Shown in pieces: positions 1 through 6,384 of a DNA stretch of 12,524 nt; position 1 is the first letter of the stretch, and every line of letters starts with the position of its first letter. The notes beneath the pieces were generated by a model. That model searched no databases and was not told the DNA's origin. It saw only the letters and a program-made list of their open reading frames with translations. This DNA comes from an uncultured Collinsella sp. (GTDB lineage: Bacteria > Actinomycetota > Coriobacteriia > Coriobacteriales > Coriobacteriaceae), in assembly GCA_900538305.1 (NCBI GenBank), contig UPXY01000041.1:1-12524 (forward strand). Reading direction: 5' to 3'. A program made the translations under genes and the position numbers.

Positions 1-70
1 GGGGGATATTGGTTGGTGAGGTACCTCACCAACCAATATCCCCCGTCCCCCCTGGCTGGCGCCCCGGCTG
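1..70. repeat. REP-like repeat with perfect 44-nt palindrome (copy A)
   Basis: Bases 1-44 are a perfect inverted repeat: two 22-nt arms meeting at the centre of GGTACC, with no loop. Bases 28-70 are an exact 43-nt copy of 5455-5497, containing CCAATATCCCCCGTCCCC followed by two GGCTGG words around CGCCCC. The left side is cut by the window edge, so the inverted arm probably extends further. The stop codon (26-28) and the last 14 codons of the leftward LuxR gene lie inside the element. A transcript ending here would form a strong hairpin, so the element may also serve as terminator for the minus-strand operon. No U-tract was seen inside the window. Confidence 0.9.
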
Positions 71-2167
71 GCGACTCATGCGCGACCAGAGCGCAGACGC
101 TACCTCATCTTGGCAATGTATGCCAAGCTTCGCATAGATGCGCTTACGATGCGTCTCGACGGTATGCGGAGACACAACGAGCTGTTCAGCGATGCTGGAA
201 GGGCACATGCCACGCGCAAGCATGAGCGCGATCGCCGCTTCCGACACGGTCAAGCCCGCAGCCGTTGTCAACGCCGCGCACGCCTCGTCTTCACCACCGC
301 ACAGCAACCGCATCGCCCCGCCATCGCGTACAACCTGCAGCAGAACGAGCGTGCATCCTACAACGAGCGTCATCCCTCCAAGTAGGCGCCGTTGTCTACC
401 GTCGATATGCACCAATAACCAGTCGAGAACCAGCTCCCCCGTAGCCCAACCCACAACGCCGCAGGCAACGAGCGCAAGGAGCAGTTTGCCGGAAAGCCGC
501 TGCGAGCCGCGCAACCCCCAGCCGCACGCAAGCGCGCCGAGCACCACAAAAGCGCATGCCGCAGCACCTGGTGTAACCAGCAGCTTCAGCACGGGAAAAC
601 CTGCAATCCAAGCTAAGATATGGGGCTTGAACAGCTCGTATGCAAAGACCTCATGCAACCCGAAACCACAGAGGTATGCGCCTGCCATGCCAAGCGGGAA
701 TGCTGTCGACGACCAACCTACCGAGAAACACCTCGGATTCATGCAGGGTCTGTACGCCGACCGCTCTTGCACGAGTTCGATCAGCCCTGCCTGATCGCGC
801 ACGCCAAGCTTATGGTAGGCGCGTTGCGCATAGGTGGAAACCGTAGAGCGCGAAATACCGAGCCGATCGGCAAGCGAGCCAAGGGATTCTCCCGCGAGTA
901 TGCCCACAACGACTGTATCTTCACGGTGAGACAAGTCGGCAGCATCAGTGATGTGCGCAACTCGACGCCGATGCACCAACCGACAGGCGACACGCTCTCC
1001 CCACAGCAGCGCCATGATCACAAAGAACGTTGCCCCTGTGAGCAGCATAAATGACGGCATCGCGCTATCGGACTGGCTCATGGATAGCAAGTTGGGAGGC
1101 ACGATGCCAGCCATACCGACCACGGCACCCAACACACATGCCTTCACAAAGGAATCGCAGGCCGCGGAGTTCGGCGTTGCCCTATCACACAAAAGCCCGA
1201 TAACAGCGAGAACCACAAGGACGAACAGACTCGGCACCAACGTGGAAAGCGCACCGGGCAGCACGATACGAATGGCCACAACGAACGCAAGCAGCAGCAA
1301 AGCAGGCGCCGCCGCAAGCAATCGATTCCGCCACCCGATCACACCAGGTCGCATGAGCGCAGCCCCCGCGAGCAGGAGCCCGACGGCACCCGACCACAAG
1401 CTCAGATAGTCACCGCTTCGCCATGGAAGCCATGTGCTGTACGATTCCGCCGCAGCGTCGCGCACGCCCACACAATAGACGAGCATGACGCCAAACAGAA
1501 GAAGCGCGGCAGCCAGGATTGGCCACGCATCGCCCGTACGCCGCTTCTTTCGATGCCATCCCGGTACATCGAGCTTGAACATATCGCCAGCGTCAAGGTG
1601 CAACCCCAGGGCAAGTGCATTCGCCGTGCCCAGCGCAATCAAGGGAACCGTCCCAGCAGGCACGGCAACAAACACGGCGGTACAAACCAGCGCAAGGCAC
1701 CCTGTACCACAGAGTTCAGAAGGTTTTAGATCGCGTATCCATCGCACGAGCAACAGTGCGTTCGGCAGGAACGCGATCATAAGCAGCATGAGAAAAAGCG
1801 CCGCAAGCACCGGTGCGCGCAGGAGCGCGACTAGCGGCAACGCAGCCCCCGGAAGAGCCGCTATCGCTATACGGAACGAACGCCGCGCTATCACGCGCGC
1901 AAACCACATGCGGGCACGAGAATCCGCAGCGTACGCGACACCCATCACGAGCACGATGCCACCCATCGGCACGCGGATCCCCGCCTCGTTCACCATGTCC
2001 CATACGCTACCGAACGGCTGGGAGAGCCAACACCCGGGAAAAATCAGCGAAAAGAGCGAAGCAAGCTGGGCAAGCAGCACGGCGCGACCCATCATGCGGG
2101 CGAGCACCTTCAAATGCCTCGAATGCGGGGCGTCGCCAATACCCGTTGCCCCAAATCGCTCGAACAT
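26..2167 (-). CDS. Membrane-embedded LuxR-family regulator with two HTH domains
   Basis: 713 aa. The N-terminal part (about residues 25-395) is highly hydrophobic with roughly ten or more membrane segments. A LuxR-type HTH follows at about 410-468 (LSHRED start, ISRSTVSTYAQRAYHKLGV recognition part). A second, shorter membrane block of about five segments spans about 484-613, and a second, more canonical LuxR HTH spans about 636-696 (LTVSEA, SPHTVETHRKRIYAKLGI). Membrane proteins with a single C-terminal LuxR HTH, about 500 aa long, are common in Coriobacteriia; this one looks like a full unit joined to a shortened second unit. No receiver domain is seen. The gene is last in the minus-strand operon: the start ATG (2167-2165) lies 3 nt after the ABC stop, with a weak GGGG ribosome site 6 nt upstream. 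Residues 700-713 are encoded by the repeat at 28-70. It probably regulates the upstream transporter/peptide genes in response to a membrane or extracellular signal (inference). Confidence 0.88.
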   Translation of the reverse strand: MFERFGATGIGDAPHSRHLKVLARMMGRAVLLAQLASLFSLIFPGCWLSQPFGSVWDMVNEAGIRVPMGGIVLVMGVAYAADSRARMWFARVIARRSFRIAIAALPGAALPLVALLRAPVLAALFLMLLMIAFLPNALLLVRWIRDLKPSELCGTGCLALVCTAVFVAVPAGTVPLIALGTANALALGLHLDAGDMFKLDVPGWHRKKRRTGDAWPILAAALLLFGVMLVYCVGVRDAAAESYSTWLPWRSGDYLSLWSGAVGLLLAGAALMRPGVIGWRNRLLAAAPALLLLAFVVAIRIVLPGALSTLVPSLFVLVVLAVIGLLCDRATPNSAACDSFVKACVLGAVVGMAGIVPPNLLSMSQSDSAMPSFMLLTGATFFVIMALLWGERVACRLVHRRRVAHITDAADLSHREDTVVVGILAGESLGSLADRLGISRSTVSTYAQRAYHKLGVRDQAGLIELVQERSAYRPCMNPRCFSVGWSSTAFPLGMAGAYLCGFGLHEVFAYELFKPHILAWIAGFPVLKLLVTPGAAACAFVVLGALACGWGLRGSQRLSGKLLLALVACGVVGWATGELVLDWLLVHIDGRQRRLLGGMTLVVGCTLVLLQVVRDGGAMRLLCGGEDEACAALTTAAGLTVSEAAIALMLARGMCPSSIAEQLVVSPHTVETHRKRIYAKLGIHCQDEVASALWSRMSRQPGRQPGGTGDIGW

Positions 2168-2170
2168 TGC

Positions 2171-2902
2171 TCACCCCGCTTCGACGCGTCGGAGATACTC
2201 AGCTTCAAGGCCGTCCGCCCCAATAGCTTCCGTCACCGGTTCGACCGCACCGCCGCCAACGAAGTAGATGCGCGTGCACAGCCGCTGCAGCTCTGAAAGC
2301 AGATGGCTCGAGAGAACAACCGCCCTACCCCTGCCGGTAACTTCTTCAATGATACCGCGAACGCACGCGATGCCCCCGGGATCAAGACCGTTAAAGGGCT
2401 CGTCGAGCAGCAGGAGCGGTGGGTCGCCGAGCAGTGCAAAAGCCAGGCAAAGCCGCTTGCGCATGCCGAGCGAATAAGAGCGCACCTTCGTCGTATTCTC
2501 GGCATCGAGCCCCACCCGACGCATGAGCACATCGACATCGACGTTCTTCACCCCGCAGTATCGTGCAAGCATAAGCAGGTTCGTCGCGCCGTCGTACTGC
2601 TCGATAAATCGCGGCTCATCGAACATGAAACCGTAGCGCACGGCGCTTCGTTCATCGGAGGCATCGCGTTTGAAAACGCCGGTTGTCACGTTGCCCGATT
2701 TCGGCACGAGCAAGCCCGCGATCACATTGAGGAGCGTCGTCTTTCCCGAACCGTTCCTGCCCATAAGACCGATGACATCACCTTGCTCGATGCAGAGGTT
2801 CACGTTCGAAAGAACGGTTTTCGAGCCGAAGCAAACCGCCACGTCGCACACTTCAACAAGATGCGAAGAAGCGCAGCCAACGGGTCGCGTTCCGCTGTTC
2901 AT
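2171..2902 (-). other. Possible internal start giving a stand-alone ATPase
   Basis: Inside the fused ABC gene, an in-frame ATG (2902-2900, residue 351) is preceded by AGGAGG (2917-2912) at 9 nt spacing, a near-ideal Shine-Dalgarno arrangement. It sits in the linker exactly between the last membrane segment and the ATPase domain. Translation from it would give a 243-aa free ATPase, the usual size for an ABC-2 ATP-binding subunit. This can be a relic of two genes that fused, or an active site making both fused and free ATPase. The sequence alone does not decide. Confidence 0.45.
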
Positions 2903-3952
2903 CTTGTTCGACCTCCTGCCAACCACTTGAGGAAACGACCGCCTGCAGCGCACATATAACCATGCTGCCGAGCCGACACCAACCACGAGAAGAATCACTG
3001 CAAGCGAGCCGAAGCTGTTCACCGTCGTCCCTTGTGCAATAGTATCGAGATAGCCTTCTGGGAACGTGGCTGGATCGATTTGGCTCGCCTCGGCAATCGC
3101 CAGCTCTCGCGCCAACAGGGCGGGACCGCCAGCCCGCGTCTCCCAAAGCCCTGCTCCCAGGGCATAGGAACGCAGGCAAAACCGGTCGAGAATGTAGCCC
3201 TTATCGGGAAATCCGTTCAGCGTGTCCAGCCCCATCATCCAGCTGTACAGAAAATTGAGCCGAACGCCGATGCTCGGCAACACGAGTAAGACGAGCGCGG
3301 CACCCGCCCCCAGGAACGCCGCCATGAACCTCACGCGAGACCTCGTCGTCATTGCAAGAAAGAACAAGGTGATTACGACGCAGACGCATGTCTCCAGACA
3401 CAAGCACAGGAAGATGAACAAGGGATAGCACCATGATGCGGGTATGGGCGGCAGGCCTGTTCGCTCGCTTAGCAGAAAATCATCCGGATTCCCCGAATAT
3501 GACAACCACGCAGGCGTACATGTTGCCGCGAGCGATTCATGAAACACGAAGGCATTGACACCCATCATGAGCACGAGGGCGACACAGTTGATGATGGTGC
3601 AGAGGACGGCAATGGCCGCCATCTTTCCCAACCAGAAGGAACGAGCATTCCCTCCCCTCAGCGCGACGAGCCGCTGCAGCCAACCATCGTGATCCCTCGA
3701 GAACATATCGGCGCACGCAATAAGACATGCCCCTGGAAGGAAGATGCTCGAGCACATCTCTGTGGTAAGCGCCAGGTAATAGACATCCCATGCTGTAGAA
3801 CCCGGAAGTTGACCGCCCGCGAATGAGCGCTCGATATCGAGACTCGAAAAGGCATAGAGGCCGGTGGCCAGCAAAAGAAGGACAACCACGATTGCCCGCG
3901 ACACCGAAATCGAACGCCTGATTTCGAACGCTACGGCAGCGTGCCAAGGCAT
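2171..3952 (-). CDS. ABC transporter, permease and ATPase fused in one chain
   Basis: 593 aa from the ATG at 3952-3950. That ATG is preferred over a GTG three codons upstream because GGAGG lies 8 nt before it and it overlaps the previous gene's stop as TGATG. Residues about 1-335 form an ABC-2-like membrane domain: segments near 20-40, 60-85, 110-135, 175-205, 210-235 and 315-335, with a long external stretch around 235-310. Residues about 365-575 are an ABC ATPase: Walker A GRNGSGKT (398-405), signature SYSLGM (492-497), Walker B LLLLDEP (513-519) and H-loop SSH (548-550). ABC-2 exporters usually carry these parts as separate proteins. The ATPase resembles those of peptide/antibiotic export or self-immunity systems. 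With the preceding membrane protein it likely forms a heteromeric transporter for a peptide or lipid-like substrate (inference). An internal ribosome site could give a separate ATPase (see 2171-2902). Confidence 0.9.
   Translation of the reverse strand: MPWHAAVAFEIRRSISVSRAIVVVLLLLATGLYAFSSLDIERSFAGGQLPGSTAWDVYYLALTTEMCSSIFLPGACLIACADMFSRDHDGWLQRLVALRGGNARSFWLGKMAAIAVLCTIINCVALVLMMGVNAFVFHESLAATCTPAWLSYSGNPDDFLLSERTGLPPIPASWCYPLFIFLCLCLETCVCVVITLFFLAMTTRSRVRFMAAFLGAGAALVLLVLPSIGVRLNFLYSWMMGLDTLNGFPDKGYILDRFCLRSYALGAGLWETRAGGPALLARELAIAEASQIDPATFPEGYLDTIAQGTTVNSFGSLAVILLVVGVGSAAWLYVRCRRSFPQVVGRRSNKMNSGTRPVGCASSHLVEVCDVAVCFGSKTVLSNVNLCIEQGDVIGLMGRNGSGKTTLLNVIAGLLVPKSGNVTTGVFKRDASDERSAVRYGFMFDEPRFIEQYDGATNLLMLARYCGVKNVDVDVLMRRVGLDAENTTKVRSYSLGMRKRLCLAFALLGDPPLLLLDEPFNGLDPGGIACVRGIIEEVTGRGRAVVLSSHLLSELQRLCTRIYFVGGGAVEPVTEAIGADGLEAEYLRRVEAG
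2912..2917 (-). promoter_or_regulatory. Internal Shine-Dalgarno AGGAGG
   Basis: AGGAGG on the minus strand, 9 nt before the in-frame ATG at 2902-2900, at the permease/ATPase junction of the fused gene. It is the strongest ribosome-site match within this reading frame that I noticed by eye. Confidence 0.5.
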
Positions 3953-4806
3953 CACGAGCACCTCCCTACTAGCGCACGATCATGGCCTTGTAACGCCGTC
4001 CAAACAATGGCGCAATCCAAGATGAACCACCACAGAATCCAAGCAACAGCGGGAATCATAGAAGCAAACGAGTCGAACCCTATTGGGTAGGCGGAAAACA
4101 ACGGCATCAAAACGATTTCGAAAAACGAGATGGACACCGCGAAGATCGGAGAGAATGCTGCAAGTGAATTGAGCACGTAGTGGTACGCCACGTAGAGCGC
4201 GGGCACAAGGACGAGCGATAGCGCTGGAAAACCCGTCGCTTCATAAACAGCAGCAGCTATAAAGGTGGCGAGCATAGCCGGCACCACGGTCATACAGCAA
4301 GAGACGATATTCGAAACGAGCGGATGGTCTACCGCGATATCTTGCGCGTCAGATATCATCACCAGTGAAGGGTCATATGCTCCTTTGCAAATGAACGCTG
4401 CAAGACACGTGGAAACTAAGAAGCAGACACCCCATATACATAGCGCATGACCCAACGCCGCAGCCATAACCTTCAACAGTATGCGACGCTCAGGCTCTCC
4501 ATGACACAGAGTATGGCGTTGCACGTCGATGGGAAACTCACGATCGAGACGCAGTATGAATGAAATAGGCGCGCCGAGCCAAAAAACTTGCGAATGCGAA
4601 AATGCCCTTGCGACAACAAGCAAGGGCGGCAGATTCCAACCAAACAGCTCATCGGTATCGGAAACCCAGCCATACATGGCGGTAACAGCGTCCAAAAGAT
4701 CAATTGTGACCAGCACAAGTGCAAGCACTGGCATGACATGGGGTACGGGCAACAGAAGCCGCCCGTACCCTCCTTTTTCGCTGTTGGCCAACATCAAGAC
4801 GGACAT
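3952..4806 (-). CDS. ABC-2-like membrane protein
   Basis: 284 aa with about six to seven hydrophobic segments: near 20-48, 72-90, 110-140, 165-190, 193-212, 218-240 and 250-275. The N-terminus is short and probably cytoplasmic. No catalytic motif is seen. Size, topology and position directly before a permease-ATPase fusion suggest a second ABC-2-type permease subunit pairing with the fused protein's membrane half. A self-immunity membrane protein is an alternative. The start ATG (4806-4804) has GGGGAG 5 nt upstream. The stop TGA shares one base with the next gene's ATG (TGATG), so translation is probably coupled. GC content is low for the window (one 60-nt sample is 50%). The family is inferred from context rather than recognised from motifs. 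Confidence 0.75.
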   Translation of the reverse strand: MSVLMLANSEKGGYGRLLLPVPHVMPVLALVLVTIDLLDAVTAMYGWVSDTDELFGWNLPPLLVVARAFSHSQVFWLGAPISFILRLDREFPIDVQRHTLCHGEPERRILLKVMAAALGHALCIWGVCFLVSTCLAAFICKGAYDPSLVMISDAQDIAVDHPLVSNIVSCCMTVVPAMLATFIAAAVYEATGFPALSLVLVPALYVAYHYVLNSLAAFSPIFAVSISFFEIVLMPLFSAYPIGFDSFASMIPAVAWILWWFILDCAIVWTALQGHDRALVGRCS

Positions 4807-4842
4807 GCTATCTCCCCGGCAAGATGGCTAGCGGATTTTCCA

Positions 4843-5280
4843 TCAAGCGACTTCGTAGTAATACCAAGTACCGGCAATATTGTTGATCTGACCACCATTT
4901 TTCGAGCACAGGCTTGGACTAAAAGTAATATTTCCGCCGTACGTATTGCGGAAAAACCTCACACGCTGGCCAGCTCCGGTTAACTGGGCGGGATATTGAA
5001 TATTTCCAGAGGAATTACGCGCCGCCGCTTGCAACGGATTGCTTGAGGAGGCACCGCTCATACGCGTGACGTCGATTTCACCGTGACTCTGGGGCATCAA
5101 CGTCTTTGAAGCCTCTTTGATCCACGAGGCCGATACTTTGGTTATGGTAATCGGGCGCGAAGTCCATTCTGGGGTTATCACATCCCGTTGGATGTCACCG
5201 GCAAACGCAACCCCGCTTCCGATCAAGAGACTCACAGCGACCACAGCGGCAAGCAAGGTTGACCCGAACTTCTCCTTCAT
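4843..5280 (-). CDS. Secreted small protein of unknown function
   Basis: 145 aa from the ATG at 5280-5278, chosen over an ATG four codons upstream because GGAGG lies 5 nt before it and overlaps the upstream one. It has a classic Sec signal peptide: basic MKEK, hydrophobic core to about residue 22, and cleavage after AFA (25-27). The predicted mature product is 118 aa and starts GDIQRDV. The mature part is rich in Ser, Asn, Gly and Thr, has a single Cys (125), no membrane segment and no LPXTG, and ends in an aromatic stretch TWYYYEVA. I do not recognise the family. It is the first gene of the operon, 36 nt before an ABC-2 membrane protein, so it may be a bacteriocin-like product, a signal, or a sensor/accessory protein for the transporter (inference). 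Its GC content is the lowest in the window (one 60-nt sample is 45%). Confidence 0.82.
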   Translation of the reverse strand: MKEKFGSTLLAAVVAVSLLIGSGVAFAGDIQRDVITPEWTSRPITITKVSASWIKEASKTLMPQSHGEIDVTRMSGASSSNPLQAAARNSSGNIQYPAQLTGAGQRVRFFRNTYGGNITFSPSLCSKNGGQINNIAGTWYYYEVA

Positions 5281-5332
5281 GATTGCCTCCATTCATCGAC
5301 CGTCAGCATTCACTTCGAATGCGCTTGGTGTC

Positions 5333-5361
5333 ATTTTGTACGCTGTATTCTCCCCTGTCAT
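5333..5361 (-). promoter_or_regulatory. Putative promoter of the peptide/ABC/LuxR operon
   Basis: On the minus strand, ATGACA (5361-5356, five of six matches to TTGACA) is separated by 17 nt from CAAAAT (5338-5333, four of six matches to TATAAT). This predicts a start near 5326 and a leader of about 46 nt before the ATG at 5280. The -35 box lies within the dyad at 5352-5376. The -10 match is weak, so activation by a regulator would be expected. Confidence 0.35.
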
Positions 5362-5376
5362 GTCGTACAGCAGGGG
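5352..5376. promoter_or_regulatory. Dyad overlapping the putative -35 box (candidate operator)
   Basis: CCCCTG (5352-5357) and CAGGGG (5371-5376) form an inverted repeat with a 13-nt spacer. A second, overlapping dyad is GCTGTA (5342-5347) with TACAGC (5366-5371). LuxR-type HTH proteins generally bind short dyads near the -35 region, and the operon encodes such a regulator, so this is the most likely autoregulatory site. The link is inference. Confidence 0.35.
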
Positions 5377-5426
5377 TAACCTGCGGCTATGCGATTTTTC
5401 CTGCAAGGTTGCCCGTTCGACATCAG

Positions 5427-5497
5427 CCAATATCCCTCGTCCCCATTGGCTGGTACCAACCAATATCCCCCGTCCCCCCTGGCTGGCGCCCCGGCTG
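5427..5497. repeat. REP-like repeat cluster (copy B)
   Basis: There are two 27-nt units (5427-5453 and 5460-5486, three differences, period 33). Each runs from CCAATATCCC to TGGCTGG. Bases 5455-5497 are identical over 43 nt to 28-70. Between the units, 5445-5464 is a near-palindrome centred on GGTACC, the same centre as the perfect palindrome at 1-44. The cluster is intergenic, just upstream of the 5501-5516 dyad. No transposase or integrase is nearby. Confidence 0.9.
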
Positions 5498-5500
5498 AAG

Positions 5501-5516
5501 GTGACAAAACTGTCAC
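5501..5516. promoter_or_regulatory. Perfect dyad GTGACA-AAAC-TGTCAC (candidate operator)
   Basis: A 6-bp perfect inverted repeat with a 4-nt spacer, 76 nt before the ABC ATPase start codon and directly after the repeat cluster. GTGACA also matches five of six positions of a -35 box, but no good -10 follows at 16-18 nt; a TATGGT at 5552-5557 is a weak -10 candidate. It looks like a repressor-type operator for the plus-strand operon. The regulator is not identifiable from this window. Confidence 0.4.
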
Positions 5517-5591
5517 GCGGCGGTCATCTGGGCGAAAGGGCGCACATGCAGTATGGTTGATGACGTATCCCTGCAAACGCTAGGAGCACCC

Positions 5592-6383
5592 ATGAACATC
5601 CTTTCCGTGGAGCACCTCACCAAAGTCTATGGTAAAGGCGACACCGCCGTCCGCGCCCTCGACGACGTCTCGTTCACTGTCGAAGCGGGCGAATTCGTCG
5701 CGATTATCGGCAGCTCGGGTTCGGGCAAATCGACCCTTCTGCATCTCATGGGCGGCGTCGATCGTCCCACGTCGGGCACCGTCCGCCTGCAGGGGCAAGA
5801 CATCTTCGCGCGCAGCGACGAGGAGCTCGCCGTCTTCCGCCGCCGCGAAGTCGGCCTCGTCTATCAGTTCTACAACCTCATCCCCGTGCTCGATGTCGTA
5901 GAGAACATGACGCTCCCCGTGCTCATGGACGGGCGCAAGGTGAACGAGCAGCGGCTCGCGATGCTCCTCAAGGTGCTCGGTCTCACTGGACGCGAGCACA
6001 ACCTGCCAAACCAGCTCTCCGGCGGCCAGCAACAGCGCGTCGCCATAGGCCGCGCCCTCATGAACGCGCCGGCGATCGTACTTGCCGACGAGCCCACCGG
6101 CAACCTCGACTCGAAGAACTCGGCCGAGATCATGGCGCTCTTAAGGAACTCGAATCGTCAACTCAAGCAGACGCTCATCGTCATCACGCACGACGAAGAC
6201 ATCGCGCTCATGGCCGACCGCGTCATCGCCATCGAGGATGGCAGGCTCGTGCGCGACGAACGCCGCCGCCCCGCGCCCTCTGCGGTCATGGGTGGTGCCG
6301 CACGCAGCTCGCAGACCTCTGCAACGCACGTCTCCAACGTCATGACATTGGGAGCCGCCACCAATGTCGGGGAGGTGCGCTAG
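5592..6383 (+). CDS. ABC transporter ATP-binding protein, MacB/LolD-type
   Basis: 263 aa from the ATG at 5592, with GGAG 5 nt upstream; an upstream in-frame ATG (5553) lacks a ribosome site. All ABC ATPase motifs are present: Walker A GSSGSGKS (40-47), Q-loop YQFYNL (91-96), signature LSGGQQQR (142-149), Walker B IVLADEP (162-168) followed by TGNLD, and H-loop ITHDE (His200). LADEPTGNLDS is typical of the subfamily that works with FtsX/MacB permeases. Its partner is the permease starting 1 nt after its stop. These transporters do not carry a substrate through a channel in the usual way; they couple cytoplasmic ATP hydrolysis to work on envelope substrates such as lipids, peptides or antibiotics. 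The C-terminal tail (about 220-263) is longer than usual for the family and low in complexity. No two-component system is adjacent. Confidence 0.95.
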   Translation: MNILSVEHLTKVYGKGDTAVRALDDVSFTVEAGEFVAIIGSSGSGKSTLLHLMGGVDRPTSGTVRLQGQDIFARSDEELAVFRRREVGLVYQFYNLIPVLDVVENMTLPVLMDGRKVNEQRLAMLLKVLGLTGREHNLPNQLSGGQQQRVAIGRALMNAPAIVLADEPTGNLDSKNSAEIMALLRNSNRQLKQTLIVITHDEDIALMADRVIAIEDGRLVRDERRRPAPSAVMGGAARSSQTSATHVSNVMTLGAATNVGEVR

Positions 6384-6384
6384 G

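Larger units (their letters stand above)
5281..5591. other. Divergent intergenic region between two ABC operons
   Basis: A 311-nt stretch without a credible gene. From left to right it holds the leader and putative promoter of the minus-strand operon (5281-5361), a CCCCTG/CAGGGG dyad (5352-5376), a two-unit repeat cluster (5427-5497), a perfect 16-nt dyad (5501-5516), and the leader of the plus-strand ABC operon with its ribosome site at 5582-5586. The short open frames here lack ribosome sites and recognisable products. Confidence 0.8.

Noticed and set aside
138..2267. Long plus-strand open frames at 138-794 and 1485-2267
   Set aside because: They are antisense to the LuxR gene, rich in Ser/Arg/Pro as expected from reading a GC-rich gene backwards, and have no ribosome sites or domains.
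4843..5280. Lactococcin 972-type bacteriocin
   Set aside because: The context (signal peptide, membrane protein, ABC ATPase) and the aromatic C-terminus recall that family, but the mature chain is longer and I see no shared motif. Kept as unknown.
5427..5497. Possible small CRISPR array (two similar units, 33-nt period)
   Set aside because: Only two units, the spacing sequence between them is a few bases, the units are themselves part of palindromes, and no cas genes are present.
1..5497. Insertion sequence or composite transposon
   Set aside because: There is no transposase, integrase or recombinase gene, and no target-site duplication can be judged. The flanking repeats look REP-like rather than IS ends.
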